From positions 15,794,142 through 15,858,141 of the forward strand of contig NC_069097.1 of assembly GCF_947172395.1 (NCBI RefSeq): a stretch of DNA of 64,000 nt, in the 5' to 3' direction. This stretch comes from Bicyclus anynana (taxonomy: Eukaryota; Arthropoda; Insecta; Lepidoptera; Nymphalidae). Positions within the stretch are counted from its first letter, which is position 1. Each line of letters opens with the position of its first letter. Below, one piece after another: positions 24,196-35,454 of this stretch. The position numbers and the translations under genes were made by a program. The notes under the pieces are model-generated. The model was not told the DNA's origin. It did not search any database and was given only the letters and a program-made list of their open reading frames with translations.

Positions 24196-25455
24196 TCTTA
24201 CTAACATCAGGTTAAAATGAAATCAAGTATCTATTCACCAATGTTTCCTCTTCTCCTTCATATACACAAACATGCTAGGAAATGGCTTAAAGTCGGCTTC
24301 ATTAGCTATTGAAGCTTAAAACAAAAGCTTAAATAACAGTGTTCCGCCCTAGTGTCGTAGAGAGCACATAAGCCGTCTGTCCTTCGCCTGATCTCTTACG
24401 GTCATGTCGTATATACGTACGAGTTAGTGCGTATTATTATGAGTAATTGGGAAAAATAGGATCAGGCGTTTGAGTTGAGCATCTGTCATAGCAAAGCCTG
24501 ATTGAGCCGCCGCTTGAGCATCGTTTCAGCCCCCTCCCCTCACCTCCCCGGTCACCCCAACACTCGCAGATCTCATCGGATCACCGCGTTCCAATTTAGA
24601 GTTGTTTTCACCAACCCGCGACAATTGCCAACTGACAAACGCGAATTCGTTCGAACATCGACTCTATATGATCGGAAATCGATGGTAAATGATTTCTGCG
24701 ACACGCAAATACTTTTTTGTCGTTTTAAACTCGATTCAATTCACGGGAATAATCGATGATTTCGATTGGGATGTGATAAAAGTTTTCTTTGATCATATTT
24801 TTATTGAATTTTAGTTTTTAATCGCAAACAGATTTTTCAAGCAAACGTCTATTCGGTGACATCACTGGACACATATGCCTCAGTTCAATTCATAGAAAAT
24901 TTAGTTTTATGTAAAAATTAAGACGAGTTATGACTTCTCTTACAAACTTTTATGTTGTCCGTTTTGTTATATTTTCCGAAAATAAAGTGACGTTCTGATG
25001 TACCTTGAACAGATAGTAATAAAAAAAGTTGACTGCTATAAAGAAACACCAGAAGAAGAAAAACTGTTTTGTGAGTTGGTCTTTTTTTAATCTAAACAGC
25101 TTTACGATAAAATCTAACCATTCAGTAATTTTGAAACAAAGTTAATTTTTCGAATGAATGCCAGTGACACGTGAAAGTCAAATAACCTTTGGAATCATTG
25201 TAACGTGCCATAAAGGGCGTTATACGGAATCCTGTCGTATAATATCCCAGCAGCCCTGTGTAGCCCATTGTGACGGTCTGTACGTACGGCTGTCTGCTAA
25301 GCTGCAGTCATTATAACGTTACGGCTGAGTGGGAACGACACTCGTATCCGATATTACGTTAACCATATTTAGAGTTCCGCATCTATTATTAAAATTAAAC
25401 ATTTTTAGACCTTTAAATAAAGGAAGACCTTTTCTTTGAAGCCTGTTAAAAATAA
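24196..25455. other. No gene seen
   Basis: Single-copy-looking AT-rich DNA. A GC-richer segment at about 24480-24640 carries an 85-codon open frame without recognisable features. CpG-containing DNA at about 25230-25350 is unexplained. Confidence 0.4.
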
Positions 25456-25503
25456 ATTTGCTTTTACTGTGAGAATCTCTTGATTCTCACAGTAAAAGCA
25501 AAT
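25456..25503. repeat. Perfect 22-bp-arm hairpin
   Basis: ATTTGCTTTTACTGTGAGAATC (25456-25477) is perfectly complementary to 25482-25503 across a 4-nt loop. It abuts the MITE-like element at 25510. It is too short for a pre-miRNA of usual size and is probably the core of a foldback transposon. Confidence 0.6.
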
Positions 25504-25509
25504 CACTTC

Positions 25510-25725
25510 AAAATCACTAATAAACTAAAAAGCGAAAAATATAACACAGTGATGCATTAGCTCAAGTTTAAATCATAAAGTTTTAGGATTTTCTGACGGT
25601 TCTTTCCCGTGGTTCTTTCAAAAACGGTTTTAATTAATACGCCACTGACTTGGCACCGCCCTCGAAAAGTAATTAGAAGGTAGCACGATGTTATTTTTCG
25701 CTTTTTAGTTTATTTTGTGATTTTT
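25510..25725. mobile_element. MITE-like element with ~40-bp TIRs
   Basis: Left arm AAAATCACTAATAAACTAAA then AAGCGAAAAATATAACA; right arm TGTTATTTTTCGCTTTTTAG then TTTATTTTGTGATTTTT. The interior contains ACTTGGCACCGCCCTCGAAA, which I associate with a common lepidopteran repeat. Non-coding. Confidence 0.6.
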
Positions 25726-26239
25726 AAGTAATTTTTTTTTTGTTAAAAAGATTTTACTATAATTTTAACATCTAATTGCCACGGTGCTATAAAACAAAAC
25801 GTATGATCGCTTGCATATGATCGTGCCGTCCGTATCATACCACTTCCCGATGTCTTATCCGTCATCATAAAACCGTGTATGACCACAATATACATAATAG
25901 TGACTTACCTAAATCATCACAATTTGCTTGTATTGTTGCTAGTTGGCCCTCTCGTGTCTTAAAATTACTTTCGTCCTCGAGTATGGACTTCAATTATGCA
26001 TTGTGTACAAAATCCTTGCTTTTGATCTCAATGATAAAACGAAGTCTATAATTAAATACTCATCTGAATCCAGCTTAATTTTCAGAGAAAATTATTTTCA
26101 CTCCAACGTTATATGCCCGATGTTAACGCTATAGTATTCAGTTCCACAGTCCAGTTAAGTTAAGTTATTCATTGTCCAACAATCAATATTCGATGAATAA
26201 GTTATTGCGAAATGTGAAAATTAATAAGAATATTGATTC
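25726..26239. other. No gene seen
   Basis: AT-rich. A 63-codon frame at 25943-26134 has no features of note. Confidence 0.4.
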
Positions 26240-26372
26240 TCTTCTCAGCAGAGCCTGCCTTCCGAACCGGTGGTAGAATCTTTACAAATAATCAACTGAC
26301 GTGTCAAAAGTGCTTGTAAACTGAGCCTACTTGAAATAAATGATTTTTGATTTTGATTTTGATTTGATTAAA
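26240..26372 (-). repeat. LINE/SINE 3' unit with (ATCAAAA)n tail
   Basis: On the minus strand: AATAAATCATTTATTTCAAG-type start, AAGCACTTTTGACACGTCAG, ATTCTACCACCGGTTCGGAA and GGCAGGCTCTGCTGAGAAG. The TGATTTTTGATTTTGATTTT tail lies at the right edge. Relatives at 32645, 43960 and 55800. Confidence 0.75.
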
Positions 26373-26649
26373 GTATTAGTAGTAAGTAGTATAGTGGACA
26401 GAACTCTTTGTGTTACTTCGTATCGCACTTGGCCGGTTCAGTTCTCCCGAGTGTTTTATTGCATGTACGCTATACGTACCGTGCCTGCATGTCATATGAA
26501 CGCTTTATGTCGCGCTGGTAGTCTGTACGTTTATATACTTACGCTGCCTGTACTAATACCACTAGTATAAACGTAGCGATCATATTCTAATCTAAATGTA
26601 AACTCGACATGAACTAATTTACTTATTCCTATTATTTAATTACTGTCCG

Positions 26650-26875
26650 TCAGATTTATTTATCATCATCATTATCGTCATAATATCAGCTGATGGATGT
26701 CCACTGCAGGACATTGACCTTATGTCAGAACTTCCAAACATCCTGAGCCGCCTGCATCCATCGAAAGCCTGTGACTCGCTCGATGTTGTCAGTACACCTG
26801 GTGGCGGGTCTACTAACTACTACTAACTAACTAACACTGCGCTTTCTAGTGCGGGTCGCCATTCCAGCGACAAAA
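26650..26875 (-). repeat. Non-LTR retrotransposon 3' end (QQWTSIG family)
   Basis: Contains CATCATCATTATCGTCATAA, CAGCTGATGGATGTCCACTG and a terminal ACACTGCGCTTTCTAGTGCG. Coding sense is minus. Decayed, with a local (ACTA)n expansion at about 26810-26835. Confidence 0.7.
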
Positions 26876-28189
26876 GTAAAAAAAAAACAAAAATAAAGTC
26901 TTTGGACAGTGCGTGTTGCCAGTGATAAGTTATGATTCCGAGAGACTTGGTCGCTAACTAACTTATTGTGTCATTTTTGAATTGTTTGTAAGTCAGTGTG
27001 ATTGCAGGCACATGAGGCTTAGTTTACGCCTCAGTTTTAAGGGAATGGCCATGGCCATCCATGGTCCATCTGAAACAGATGAGAATAGTATTATTTGAGG
27101 GACCAATCAGATCATTTAATTTGTCCCTCAATTGTAACTATGAAAGAGAAATATGCGACTTAATATAACATCAATAGACGATAATGTTCTTCAGTCATAT
27201 ATCATACAATTACCGGGAAAGTTAAATTTTTCTCATAATTATTTTAATAATAGCGAAGTCGTAGAACATTATTGCATTACCTTTTTAGCGTTATTAGAAT
27301 GTTCTGTTTACCGGCGAACTTTCGACGAGGTAACACATATTTTCGATCCCAAAACAAAACAAAACAAGGCGCGGGTAATGTTATTGTCCGTTTGTTTTGT
27401 TTGGCGGCGTCGGCGCGGGAGCTTGTTAAAATGTAAATTAGAACAATTATTGCAGTATTGGGATAATCGTTGTGTTTAATTATATCGGCGGTATGTTGTT
27501 CGTATGCTTATCTATTGTTTTAAATTATCTGTATCTACTTGAATATGCTTCTGAAAATTAATTTATTTCCATTGAATTTCCTAAAAAAAATATACAAAAT
27601 ATCTACAAAATATTTTTCTTGTATTATTAAAAGAAGTCGCAATAACTACCTTGACTTTATCTTGTGAAAGGCACCCAGTTGAAGATTAGCCCACATGATT
27701 TCAAGTTGAAAACCTAGCTAAACCTAGCTCACAGGACATACATGGAAATGCATCTACGAGTATTATACTCGTAGGGCTCTGCCCTAGATTAAGGAAATGC
27801 AAAGGCAATTTTTCTTGCGTGCTCTTTAGTGCTTCATAAAGCAGGTTTTATAATTACTTAGTTAATAATTCGTATAAAAAAATGTAAATTGAAATTCGTT
27901 GAAAAACAGGAAATGAAAGAGAGCGGGCAGATTTAAACGAGAGCGGTAGTAGGCGGCGCTGGATAACTGATGATATCCGGTACAAATGTACCCATTTAAG
28001 ATATTATTTCCCTTTGCCCTTATTCTACTTGTGTCCCCGCGCCCTGGATTATGGACCAGGCTAAATGTATATGTGACCTTTGCCAAAACTCGTTGCTTGA
28101 TTTGTTGCTTTAAATAAGGAAAAATCGATTTTTGTACACTTGTGTCTGAAAGTTATTAGTGGCTAAATATTTGCATGAAACACTAATGT
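26876..28189. other. No gene seen; small LINE 3' scrap
   Basis: 27003-27060 resembles the 3' UTR of the retrotransposon at 21684 (TTGCAGGCACATGAGGCTTA). A 108-codon plus-strand frame at 27153-27479 lies in otherwise AT-rich DNA and I do not recognise it. Confidence 0.4.
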
Positions 28190-28378
28190 TATAAAGGGTA
28201 AAGTTTGTGTGTGTGTCTGTGTGAGTAAGTATGTTTCCTTCTTTGCGCTGCGGCTATTGATGCGATTTGGCAAATAGATTTTACTCTGGATTAACACATA
28301 GGCTACATCCCGGAAAACTCTATAGCTCCTGCGGGATTTGTAAAAAAACTGAAATCCACGCGGACAATAAGTACAACT
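28190..28378 (-). repeat. 'ACTAGCGGACGCC' family element, truncated
   Basis: The minus strand reads CGCGTGGATTTCAG, CCCGCAGGAGCTATAGAG, CCGGGATGTAGCCTATGTGT, TAATCCAGAGTAAAATCTAT and ACAAACTTTACCC. Same order as the fuller copies at 35897 and 48995. Confidence 0.7.
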
Positions 28379-28829
28379 AATTCACAAATCAAATTTATTT
28401 GTAGTCAAGTCAAATTTTAAATGAAAATAATATGAAAAGCAAGTAATCTATATAAATTGAAATCGGTTAGTGGCGATTTAGGTTTTTAAACGGAACAGGA
28501 TGTTAAAAGATCTTAAATTATAGCTGACTCAAACCCACTCGATAAAGTTACGCATATGTACAAAAACAAACACCATTTCTTGGCAAGCTACAAAGAATAT
28601 ACGAGTAAATTAAACGTATCAGACACATGTCTTTGAGTCGGGGGGTAAAAAATATTCTATTTCGGCAACAATAGCCCTGGCAACGTTATCAAGGTGTTAT
28701 CAAGGTCGGAAGGAAAAACACGTAGCAGCGTGTAAATGCTAGCAAATACCCCATTAACTATGTGCGAATTGATATACGGGAGATAAGATACGAGTATCGA
28801 GGACGGTCATTATTGTTTTGCCGAAACAG

Positions 28830-28934
28830 CCGGACGACCTTGCCAGAACTTGTACCAACAGCTTAAAAGTGCTTTTGCACTTTGCGGAAGTAAGAATACT
28901 TTTAGTATCTGGATATTGCATGGATGCTAAAAAG
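28830..28934 (+). other. Candidate coding exon (unconfirmed), 35 codons
   Basis: After an acceptor-like TTGTTTTGCCGAAACAG (AG at 28828-28829), an open frame reads PDDLARTCTNSLKVLLHFAE and VRILLVSGYCMDAKK. It stops exactly at AAAAAG|GTAAGT (28929-28940), a consensus donor. Length is 105 nt, phase 0 to 0. The polypyrimidine tract is only moderate. I do not recognise the peptide, and a chance combination is possible. Confidence 0.2.
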
Positions 28935-29176
28935 GTAAGTTGCTCGCCATATCAATTTCATTCATACAAAAATGCTAAAAACGCGATTGAGGTTGAAAAA
29001 TACTTTACGGTCTTATTTGGAATTTATTTTGTATACTTATACAAAATAAATTCCATTATAATTCCTCCTTCAATTTTACAAACTTTTTCCCTTTGTCATA
29101 AAGATCGCAGACAAGCCCTAATTTGTTAACTAATATGAAAGGGATATAGACTTATTTCACTGGTTGGTTTCTTTGT

Positions 29177-29350
29177 GACAAAGACGTACCGCTTAGCGAT
29201 TTAGCGTTCCGGTACGATTTCGTGTAGAAACCGAAAGGAGTGTGAATTTCATCCTACTCCTAACAAGTTAGCCCGCTTCTATCTAAGATTGCTTCATCAC
29301 TTACCATCAGGTGAGATTTTAATCAAGGGCTAACTTGTAGAGAATAAAAA
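29177..29350 (+). repeat. 3' part of the tRNA-derived SINE
   Basis: GACAAAGACGTACCGCTTAG, GCGTTCCGGTACGATTTCGT, CCTAACAAGTTAGCCCGCTT, CTTACCATCAGGTGAGATTT and GGGCTAACTTGTAGAGAATA. Close relative of 17121-17290 and likewise lacking the tRNA-like head. Confidence 0.8.
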
Positions 29351-29998
29351 GTAGTTAAACTATAAAAATAATTCGTTATCAGTAGACCCGAAAAATGCTA
29401 CCTTGTGTAACCAAACATTCTAGAAACGTCAAGGCAGAGCCTTGTAAAATATGGAGATTTTGTGGACATTCTAAACACCGCTAAATGACTCGTGTGACGT
29501 GTAGGTAAAAATAGACGCAGCTGGTTTTCATACTGTGTGTGGAAAATGTGCATCCAATTTCAAACTCCAAACAGTATTTCACTGCTCCTCGCACATCTTT
29601 GAACGATTGTTTACGACCGTGTCTATTTCGGGGTGCATTTTCTAGGATTCTGATGTCACTACGCCTGAATATCCAAATAACGCAGACGCACATCATTTTA
29701 AATGAAATTAAAATTTCGAAATGAAATTTCGGCGCTTCTACCATAGCTTAGTACGGTAGCCAATTATGGTAACAGGTTTCAAGGGTCTAAATCCTCAATT
29801 GTCAAAATGAAAAGTATATCAAAAAATTACGTTTTATAGGTACTTATGAAACATATTTTTTTGATATTTTCTGCTAAGGAATTATGTCTCCATGGCTGGA
29901 GCTGAACTGAACGGCCCCATATACTCACGAATCTCGGCACAAGAGTAACTCGACGCGTTTTATTTCCATGTTTGTTACACCATAACTCCGTCATATAA
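29351..29998. other. No gene seen
   Basis: Overlapping open frames on both strands (29481-29744 minus, 29539-29724 plus) with no family resemblance. Confidence 0.4.
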
Positions 29999-30212
29999 TC
30001 ATCATCATCATCATCATTTTCAGCCGATGGACGTCCACTGCTGGACATAGGCCTCTTGCATGGACCTCCAAGCATAACGATCTCGTGTCGCCAGCATCCA
30101 GCGGTTTCCTGCAATCCGCCTGATGTTCTCGGTCCACCTAGTGGGGGGTCGACCGACACTGCGCTTTCCGGTGCGGGGTCGCTATTCCAACACCTTGAGA
30201 CCCCGTCATATA
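29999..30212 (-). pseudogene. Non-LTR retrotransposon C-terminus, decayed
   Basis: Minus-strand translation contains RIAGNRWMLATRDRYAWRSM and then QEAYVQQWTSIG before the stop in the (TGA)n tail; I infer this from partly frameshifted frames. The nucleotide landmarks are CCGATGGACGTCCACTGCTG, GACATAGGCCTCTTGCATGG and GTCCACCTAGTGGGGGGTCG. Only the end of the retrotransposon protein survives. Confidence 0.7.
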
Positions 30213-30299
30213 ATAATAGTTTTTTTTTAATTTTTGGCATATTTTCAGATTGGTTCCATCACAAACCAAACTAAGGTTACAAAAATAAATCGATTAAAA

Positions 30300-30405
30300 A
30301 AAAACTTCTTCGCGCACGCTTGACTTGGGGAGTAAGTTGGTGAATACGTAACGAAAAGCGTAATCGGGCGGCGAACGGACGTTGAGAGGGAAAGCTAAAG
30401 AAGTT
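30300..30405. repeat. Probable MITE with short TIRs
   Basis: AAAACTTCTTCGCGCACGCT at the left and AAAGAAGTTTT at the right are inverted at the tips. Between them lies GTAATCGGGCGGCGAACGGA and GTTGAGAGGGAAAGCTAAAG, which I associate with a lepidopteran repeat. Confidence 0.45.
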
Positions 30406-31069
30406 TTACTTCAGTTGTATTATTTAAATAATTTTCGTGTCAATGATATTATGTACTAATTCCTGCGTAGGTACGTTATAAACGGTTAATAAACATATCT
30501 ACGACAGGGCAACTGGTCGACCGTTAATGTTTTTCAAAATGGCCGCCTGTGAGAAAATAGCGCGTGGACAAACAATGTACAACAAAATATAAAGTTGTGT
30601 ATAATTTAGGCTACACCGCAAAAACAAAGCCGGTCTGCCCTAAATACACAATCCTTCTTACGTCATAGCGTTTGAGTTTCCGAGCAGATCGACTTGGCAT
30701 ACGTTGTTTTTTTTAATCAAATGAAACCGATTCTAGATCCTTATTCATGTCAAAATGAGTTTTTTTGTTTGTTTGTTTTTTACGCTTTCACTTTTTAACT
30801 ACTCAACCGATCATCTTGAAAGTTTTCCAGGGATACAAAAAAAAACAAAGGATACCTTTTCAACAAAAAAACGTATTGAATCTTATTAAATAAACAATAC
30901 TCTCTGAGATAAGCGCGTTCGAGCGAACAAACTCTACGAGTGCAGCTTAAAACTGTTAAAGTATAAAGAAAGCGAAAACTTTAAAAGATAAGTTACCTTG
31001 CCAAACACGCAAGTTTGAATCCTGTTGTTTTCAGATCTACTTTCACTATTGTTTACAGCCTACTTAAAA
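30406..31069. other. No gene seen; repeat scrap
   Basis: 30755-30850 (TTTGTTTGTTTTTTACGCTT, ACTACTCAACCGATCATCTT) is a piece of a common TE-derived repeat. The rest is unassigned. Confidence 0.4.
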
Positions 31070-31797
31070 AAAACCGGTGCGTGTCGGACCACCGCAGTGT
31101 AGGGTTACGTAGATTAAATTGGCACTTTAAACCCTTATTCAATGCTTAAAATACTGATAACGATACGAAAAGGTGTGGCATGGTATAGACATTTTGTTTT
31201 TAAATTTTCTTTTTACCAGTTTATAGACGTAATTAATATACATGCCCATGCCAAATTTCAGCTTTCTAGTTCATACAGCCTCTGAGTTATCTTACTGACA
31301 ACTTTATGTAATTTATTGACAACGGCATTTGTACGCAATTTTCGTACTCGAGTACGTTTTTTAAGTTGATCGAATATAACTCTTTAAATAGCAATCGCTA
31401 CTTAGCTGTTATAATGTTCATTCTAATTTCTAATTTCATTATATATTCTACTTTTGTGATTTTTATGTTATCAACAACCGTTTAACTGGTGAGAGGGGAG
31501 GGTTGGCACTTGACTCTAACAAAAATTAGCTCTTAAAACCTTTATAACAAATGAATCCCTAAATCGAAAAATAGTGGTAGGAAGACACCCATATCTTTCA
31601 AAAACCTATCCAACGATATTCCACACTATGAGATAAACAAGTAAAAAAAAAATCATGCCCACTTTACATGTATGGGAGGACTCATGCTAAATTACAGCTT
31701 TCTTAGTAGTAATTTAGTCTACGTGCTAAGCCGCGGACAGACGTGGACATGGCGAAACTATAAGGGTTCCTTGTGAACTACGGAACTCTAAAAAACA
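31070..31797 (+). mobile_element. ~730-bp interspersed element, near full length
   Basis: Starts AAACCGGTGCGTGTCGGACC then ACCGCAGTGTAGGGTTACGT; ends CTATAAGGGTTCCTTGTGAA then CTACGGAACTCTAAAAA. These are the two characteristic ends ('...GTCGGAC...AGGGTTCCGTA' and 'GGGTTCC...GGAACCCTAAAAA') of a repeat widespread in Lepidoptera. The interior includes ATGCCCATGCCAAATTTCAG. No coding capacity. Class uncertain (non-autonomous). Confidence 0.7.
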
Positions 31798-32344
31798 CTC
31801 GGTTATGGTTTTTTCTTTATTTTTTGTGTCTGTAATGAAATATCTCTGAGTCAATGAACCCTTCAGTTAAAATCTTAAAAGCTCTCAACTTTAGTGGAAG
31901 ACGAACCATTCTGTTTTAACTAAAATTCTCAGTCTGTTCACACAAAACATTTAGCAGCGTAAGTTAGCGAGTCAGATGCAGGCATTCAAAGAGTGACCTG
32001 TGATGACCAGATCTTTGTCATTATATACAAACTGAGATTAGCTTATATTCCTACTTACATTTACGTACGGTGCAATAAGTACCTTGAGCGCTTTATTATT
32101 GTGGCATTATAAGGTAGCAGAAAACTAATACTCAAACTCTTAATCGTTAACGTATTGAGCGTTTTTATACATTCTTTTCTTTGTGATAATATGGGCAGTA
32201 TACCTTCGTAGCAACCCTTCAAGATTAGACACCGTTGAAGATATAAACTTTGAGGGCCAACCGTCTCCCGTATCTACTGTAATCAATATTATAAAAAAAG
32301 ATGATTTACAAAGAGCAACTATTAATATTAAACCCATACTAATA
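31798..32344. other. No gene seen
   Basis: AT-rich sequence. Overlapping open frames at about 32140-32547 (minus) and 32183-32416 (plus) extend into the adjacent repeat and are not genes. Confidence 0.45.
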
Positions 32345-32535
32345 TTACAAAGCTGGAGAGTTTGTTTGTTTGGTTGGTTGAACGCGCTAATCTCAGGAAT
32401 TACTGGTCCGATTTGAAAAATTCTTTCAGTGTTAGATAGCCCATTTATCGAGGAAGGCTTTAGGCTATATAATATCCCCGTATTCCTACGGGAACGGTAA
32501 CAACGCGGGTGAAACCGCGAGGCGTCAGCTAGTTT
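32345..32535 (-). mobile_element. 'GCCGCGCGGTTTCACCCGCG' family element, copy 1
   Basis: Left side: GAGAGTTTGTTTGTTTGGTT, CGCGCTAATCTCAGGAATTA, TTCTTTCAGTGTTAGATAGC. Right side: CGGGTGAAACCGCGAGGCGT then CAGCTAGT. Opposite orientation to 32785-32995. Non-coding, abundant in Lepidoptera. Confidence 0.8.
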
Positions 32536-32644
32536 ATTATAAAACACGGCTAAATCTCACGTGATACTCGGAGTATGTCCGACTTAGTAATGAGCTAGTT
32601 TTTGCAACACGGTGCGAGCCAAACTGACTATTATTAAGTTAATT

Positions 32645-32760
32645 GCCGGATCTTTTCAGCAGAACCTGCCTTTCGAACCGGTGGTAAAGTCTCTACAAAC
32701 TTGATGTTTCAAACGTGCTTGTAAACTGGCTTACTTAAAATAAACGAATTTTGTTTTAAC
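32645..32760 (-). repeat. LINE/SINE 3' unit (relative of 26240)
   Basis: CAGCAGAACCTGCCTTTCGA, ACCGGTGGTAAAGTCTCTAC, CGTGCTTGTAAACTGGCTTA then AATAAACGAATTTTGTTTT. Same family as 26240-26372, 43960 and 55800. It lies between two oppositely oriented copies of another family. Confidence 0.75.
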
Positions 32761-32784
32761 CAATTACACTTCCGTTATACTGTA

Positions 32785-32998
32785 CTAGCTGATGCCGCGC
32801 GGTTTCACCCGCGTGGTTTCCGTTCCCGTGGGAGTACGGGGTTAATATATAGCCTATAGCCTTCCTTGATAAGTGGGCTATCTGACACTGAAAGAATTTT
32901 TCAAATCGGACCAGAAGTTCATCAGATTGGCGCGTTCAACCAAACAAACAAACAAACAAACTCTTCAGCTTTTTAATATTATTATAATACAAAGATCT
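32785..32998 (+). mobile_element. 'GCCGCGCGGTTTCACCCGCG' family element, copy 2
   Basis: ACTAGCTGATGCCGCGCGGT, CCGTTCCCGTGGGAGTACGG, CCTTCCTTGATAAGTGGGCT, AAGAATTTTTCAAATCGGAC, then (CAAA)n at about 32941-32961 and TTTAATATTATTATAATAC. Looks nearly full length. Forms an inverted pair with 32345-32535. Confidence 0.8.
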
Positions 32999-33290
32999 GG
33001 CCAGCGCAGGCTCTTACTCTACATTGAGAGTTGATTCTATTTTAGTAAAACTCTCAGTCGTGAGTTCACACAAAAGATTCATCAGCACAAGTCAGTGAGT
33101 CAGACGCAGCAGTCGAGATCATGCTCGCAGGCAGTGGCGCGGCGAACAACTTGTTAACTAGATCGCTTCTGGTACCGCGGGGTAACGGAGCGGTTAACGC
33201 TTTAAAGCGGAGTGGAATTAATTCGCTCACAATGGACACACTCGAATCTGACGCTGAATGGCGGTAGTTTGCTGTGTTTTGCTCTGTACA
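32999..33290. other. Single-copy, GC-richer segment
   Basis: 33115-33250 is GC- and CpG-richer (GCAGGCAGTGGCGCGGCGAA, GGTACCGCGGGGTAACGGAG). No convincing frame. Possibly conserved non-coding DNA. Confidence 0.4.
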
Positions 33291-33930
33291 ATTTGTATAC
33301 AGCTAGTGAGTATCATAGTTGAGGTGGAAACAATTTGGTCATGACAAACTTCAAGCCTTTATCTGCGGTTAAGAGGCCGAAGTTAAGACCGACACGTCGA
33401 CGTCAGAACTTTTCTCTAGGTTCGATCTTCGTCATGTTTTTATATTATGTTTACTTTTAGCACTGGCTGGTTGCTTAGGTGTATGGTAAAAGGCAATATT
33501 GGTAATGTTTGGAAGGGTTGGCTAGTATTAAAAAAGAAAACAGGGCAAAAAACAAAATGGACTAAGTTTATTGATTGCTAAAGTATGTAGACTCGTATTC
33601 GTAATTTATGTATACGCTACAGCTAGTAAGTATCATAGTTGAGGTGGAAACAGTTTGGTCATTACAAACTTCAAGGCTTTATCTGCGGTTAAGAAGTCGA
33701 AGTTAAGACCAAGACGTCGACGTCAGAACTTTTCTCTAGGTTCGATCTTCGTCATTTTTTTATATTATGTTTACTTTTAGCAATGGCTGGTTGCTTAGTT
33801 GAATGGTAAAGGCACTATTGGTAATGTTTGGAAGGGTTGGCTAGTATTAATAAAGAAAACAGGGCAAAAAACAAAATGGACTAAGTTTAGTGATTGCTAA
33901 AGTATGTATACTCGTATTCGTAATTTATGT
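33291..33930. repeat. 320-bp direct tandem duplication (two copies)
   Basis: Copy 1 is 33291-33610 and copy 2 is 33611-33930, offset 320 bp. I count roughly 15 differences, so identity is about 95%. Shared words include GCTAGT-AGTATCATAGTTGA, TTTTCTCTAGGTTCGATCTT, TTGGTAATGTTTGGAAGGGT and ACAAAATGGACTAAGTTTA. No terminal repeats or coding frame. Looks like a fairly recent segmental tandem duplication of local sequence. Confidence 0.85.
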
Positions 33931-34320
33931 AAGACAAACAGAATTTATGCCGCAAGGGTATATAATACGAGTACGCCTACATGGCCTATTATATAAATAG
34001 TTTTTCAGTTTCATGTACTTATGCTTGGCCATGATTACATGATACTGAAAAATAAATATTTACAATTGAAAATGAACTTTCAGTTTTTTATTGAATATCT
34101 GAAAATACTACTAGCTGTCGGTCGCTATATTAAAAAGCTTAACGAAAGTTTTAATCTATATTCGGCGAGTCGTGACCCAAATAAGCTTGTTCCAGTTTTT
34201 GCGGCGGTTTAACGGCACAGAGTCATCCGGTTACTCGCCGAATGGCCATATATCGCGGAGTCGGGCGGCGGCGCAATCACAGCTCCGTGCTGCTTACTTC
34301 TTTTTATTCATTAGTAAGCT
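33931..34320. other. No gene seen
   Basis: Includes a 63-codon frame at 34021-34212 without recognisable features and a short CpG-rich patch at about 34235-34285. Confidence 0.4.
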
Positions 34321-34440
34321 ACATTTTTCATCATCAAGAAGGTAGTGGAAAGTGGCTGGATGAGGATCGTGTGTGGTGGCTCGGAAAGGCCCATGTCCAG
34401 TTGTGGGCGAATACAGACTGTTGATGAAGCTTTTGTATGC
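34321..34440 (+). pseudogene. Non-LTR retrotransposon C-terminus (VQLWANTDC type)
   Basis: The plus frame ends GSGKWLDEDRVWWLGKAHVQ then LWANTDC and a stop at 34422-34424, followed by a (GATGAA)-like tail. It matches the form of LINE protein ends '..W..AEDR..WR..G.AYVQLWA.TGC'. Distinct from the QQWTSIG family. Only the last ~30 residues survive. Confidence 0.6.
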
Positions 34441-35454
34441 GGTTTTTAAAGGTCCAATACACAGCTAGGGCCCCTGTTTTATAGAATACGGTATATGGAG
34501 TTTAGACCCACGACGCTGATCAGTTGATGCGGGTTGGCGTGCTTAGAATCATGTTTGATTTTGTAACGAAGATGTTAATGGTAATAATGGCCTAAAATGA
34601 TGGCTGGGACGTGTTCAACGACTCCCAACTACGGGCTGACAATTTTTACTGAGAATATATTGGATAATAGAATAGCCCAAAATGTTATAGCCGTAGCCAG
34701 GAGTTGGACTCGTGACCTCAGGATCTGAAACCATAATATAGCCTAATCATAGAATCAACGTTATAAACTCTTTGATATTTTAATTATTACAGTAGTATAT
34801 TTGTAAAAATATAGCGAGTTAAATAAAGTCTCGCAATGGAATCCGCACCACCTTTATATCAAGACGATTTCTGTACAAAGGTATGCAAATTTTTATGACC
34901 TTTTTACTCTTGAGTGTTGGTACAGGTGTTAAAACATTATCTTGATGAATTGTAAAAGGGAACTTAATTTTTAAAGTAGCCTCAGTAGAATGAGTTGAAT
35001 AATAATTATGAAGGTTCAAGAAGGGTTCGTCATTTTATTTGAAAATTTTGTTGATACGTCTATAAAAAGTTTAGGTTAGTCAAAAACTGTGATCTTAATC
35101 CTGATTCAAAAGTTTTGATCAAGTCTTCATCAGATCTTCGAGTTCCAGAGATATAAAAAAAGCAAAATGTAGACGCAGACGCAGTGTATACAATGGATAA
35201 TGTCGCATTATCGACATATTCGATGCATATTCGGCAAACCATTTTATTGAGATGACGGTCTCCGGAGAAATTCGGCAAGTGAGAAATCTATGCCATAGTC
35301 AAACTCGGAGCTAGAAAAACGCAAGGGCAAGGAATATCTTACTAAGATCCTTTCTCATCTCTTCCTATGAGACACGGACCGCCGTTCAGGTGTACGTTGA
35401 GATCTACAGAGATTTATAGCTGTATGTGTCGCAATTTGTATGAAAGCGAAAAGT
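34441..35454. other. No gene seen; tRNA-like scrap
   Basis: 34690-34735 (CCAGGAGTTGGACTCGTGAC) looks like an inverted B-box region of an old SINE. Minus-strand open frames at 34819-35019 and 35060-35278 are unremarkable. Confidence 0.4.
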
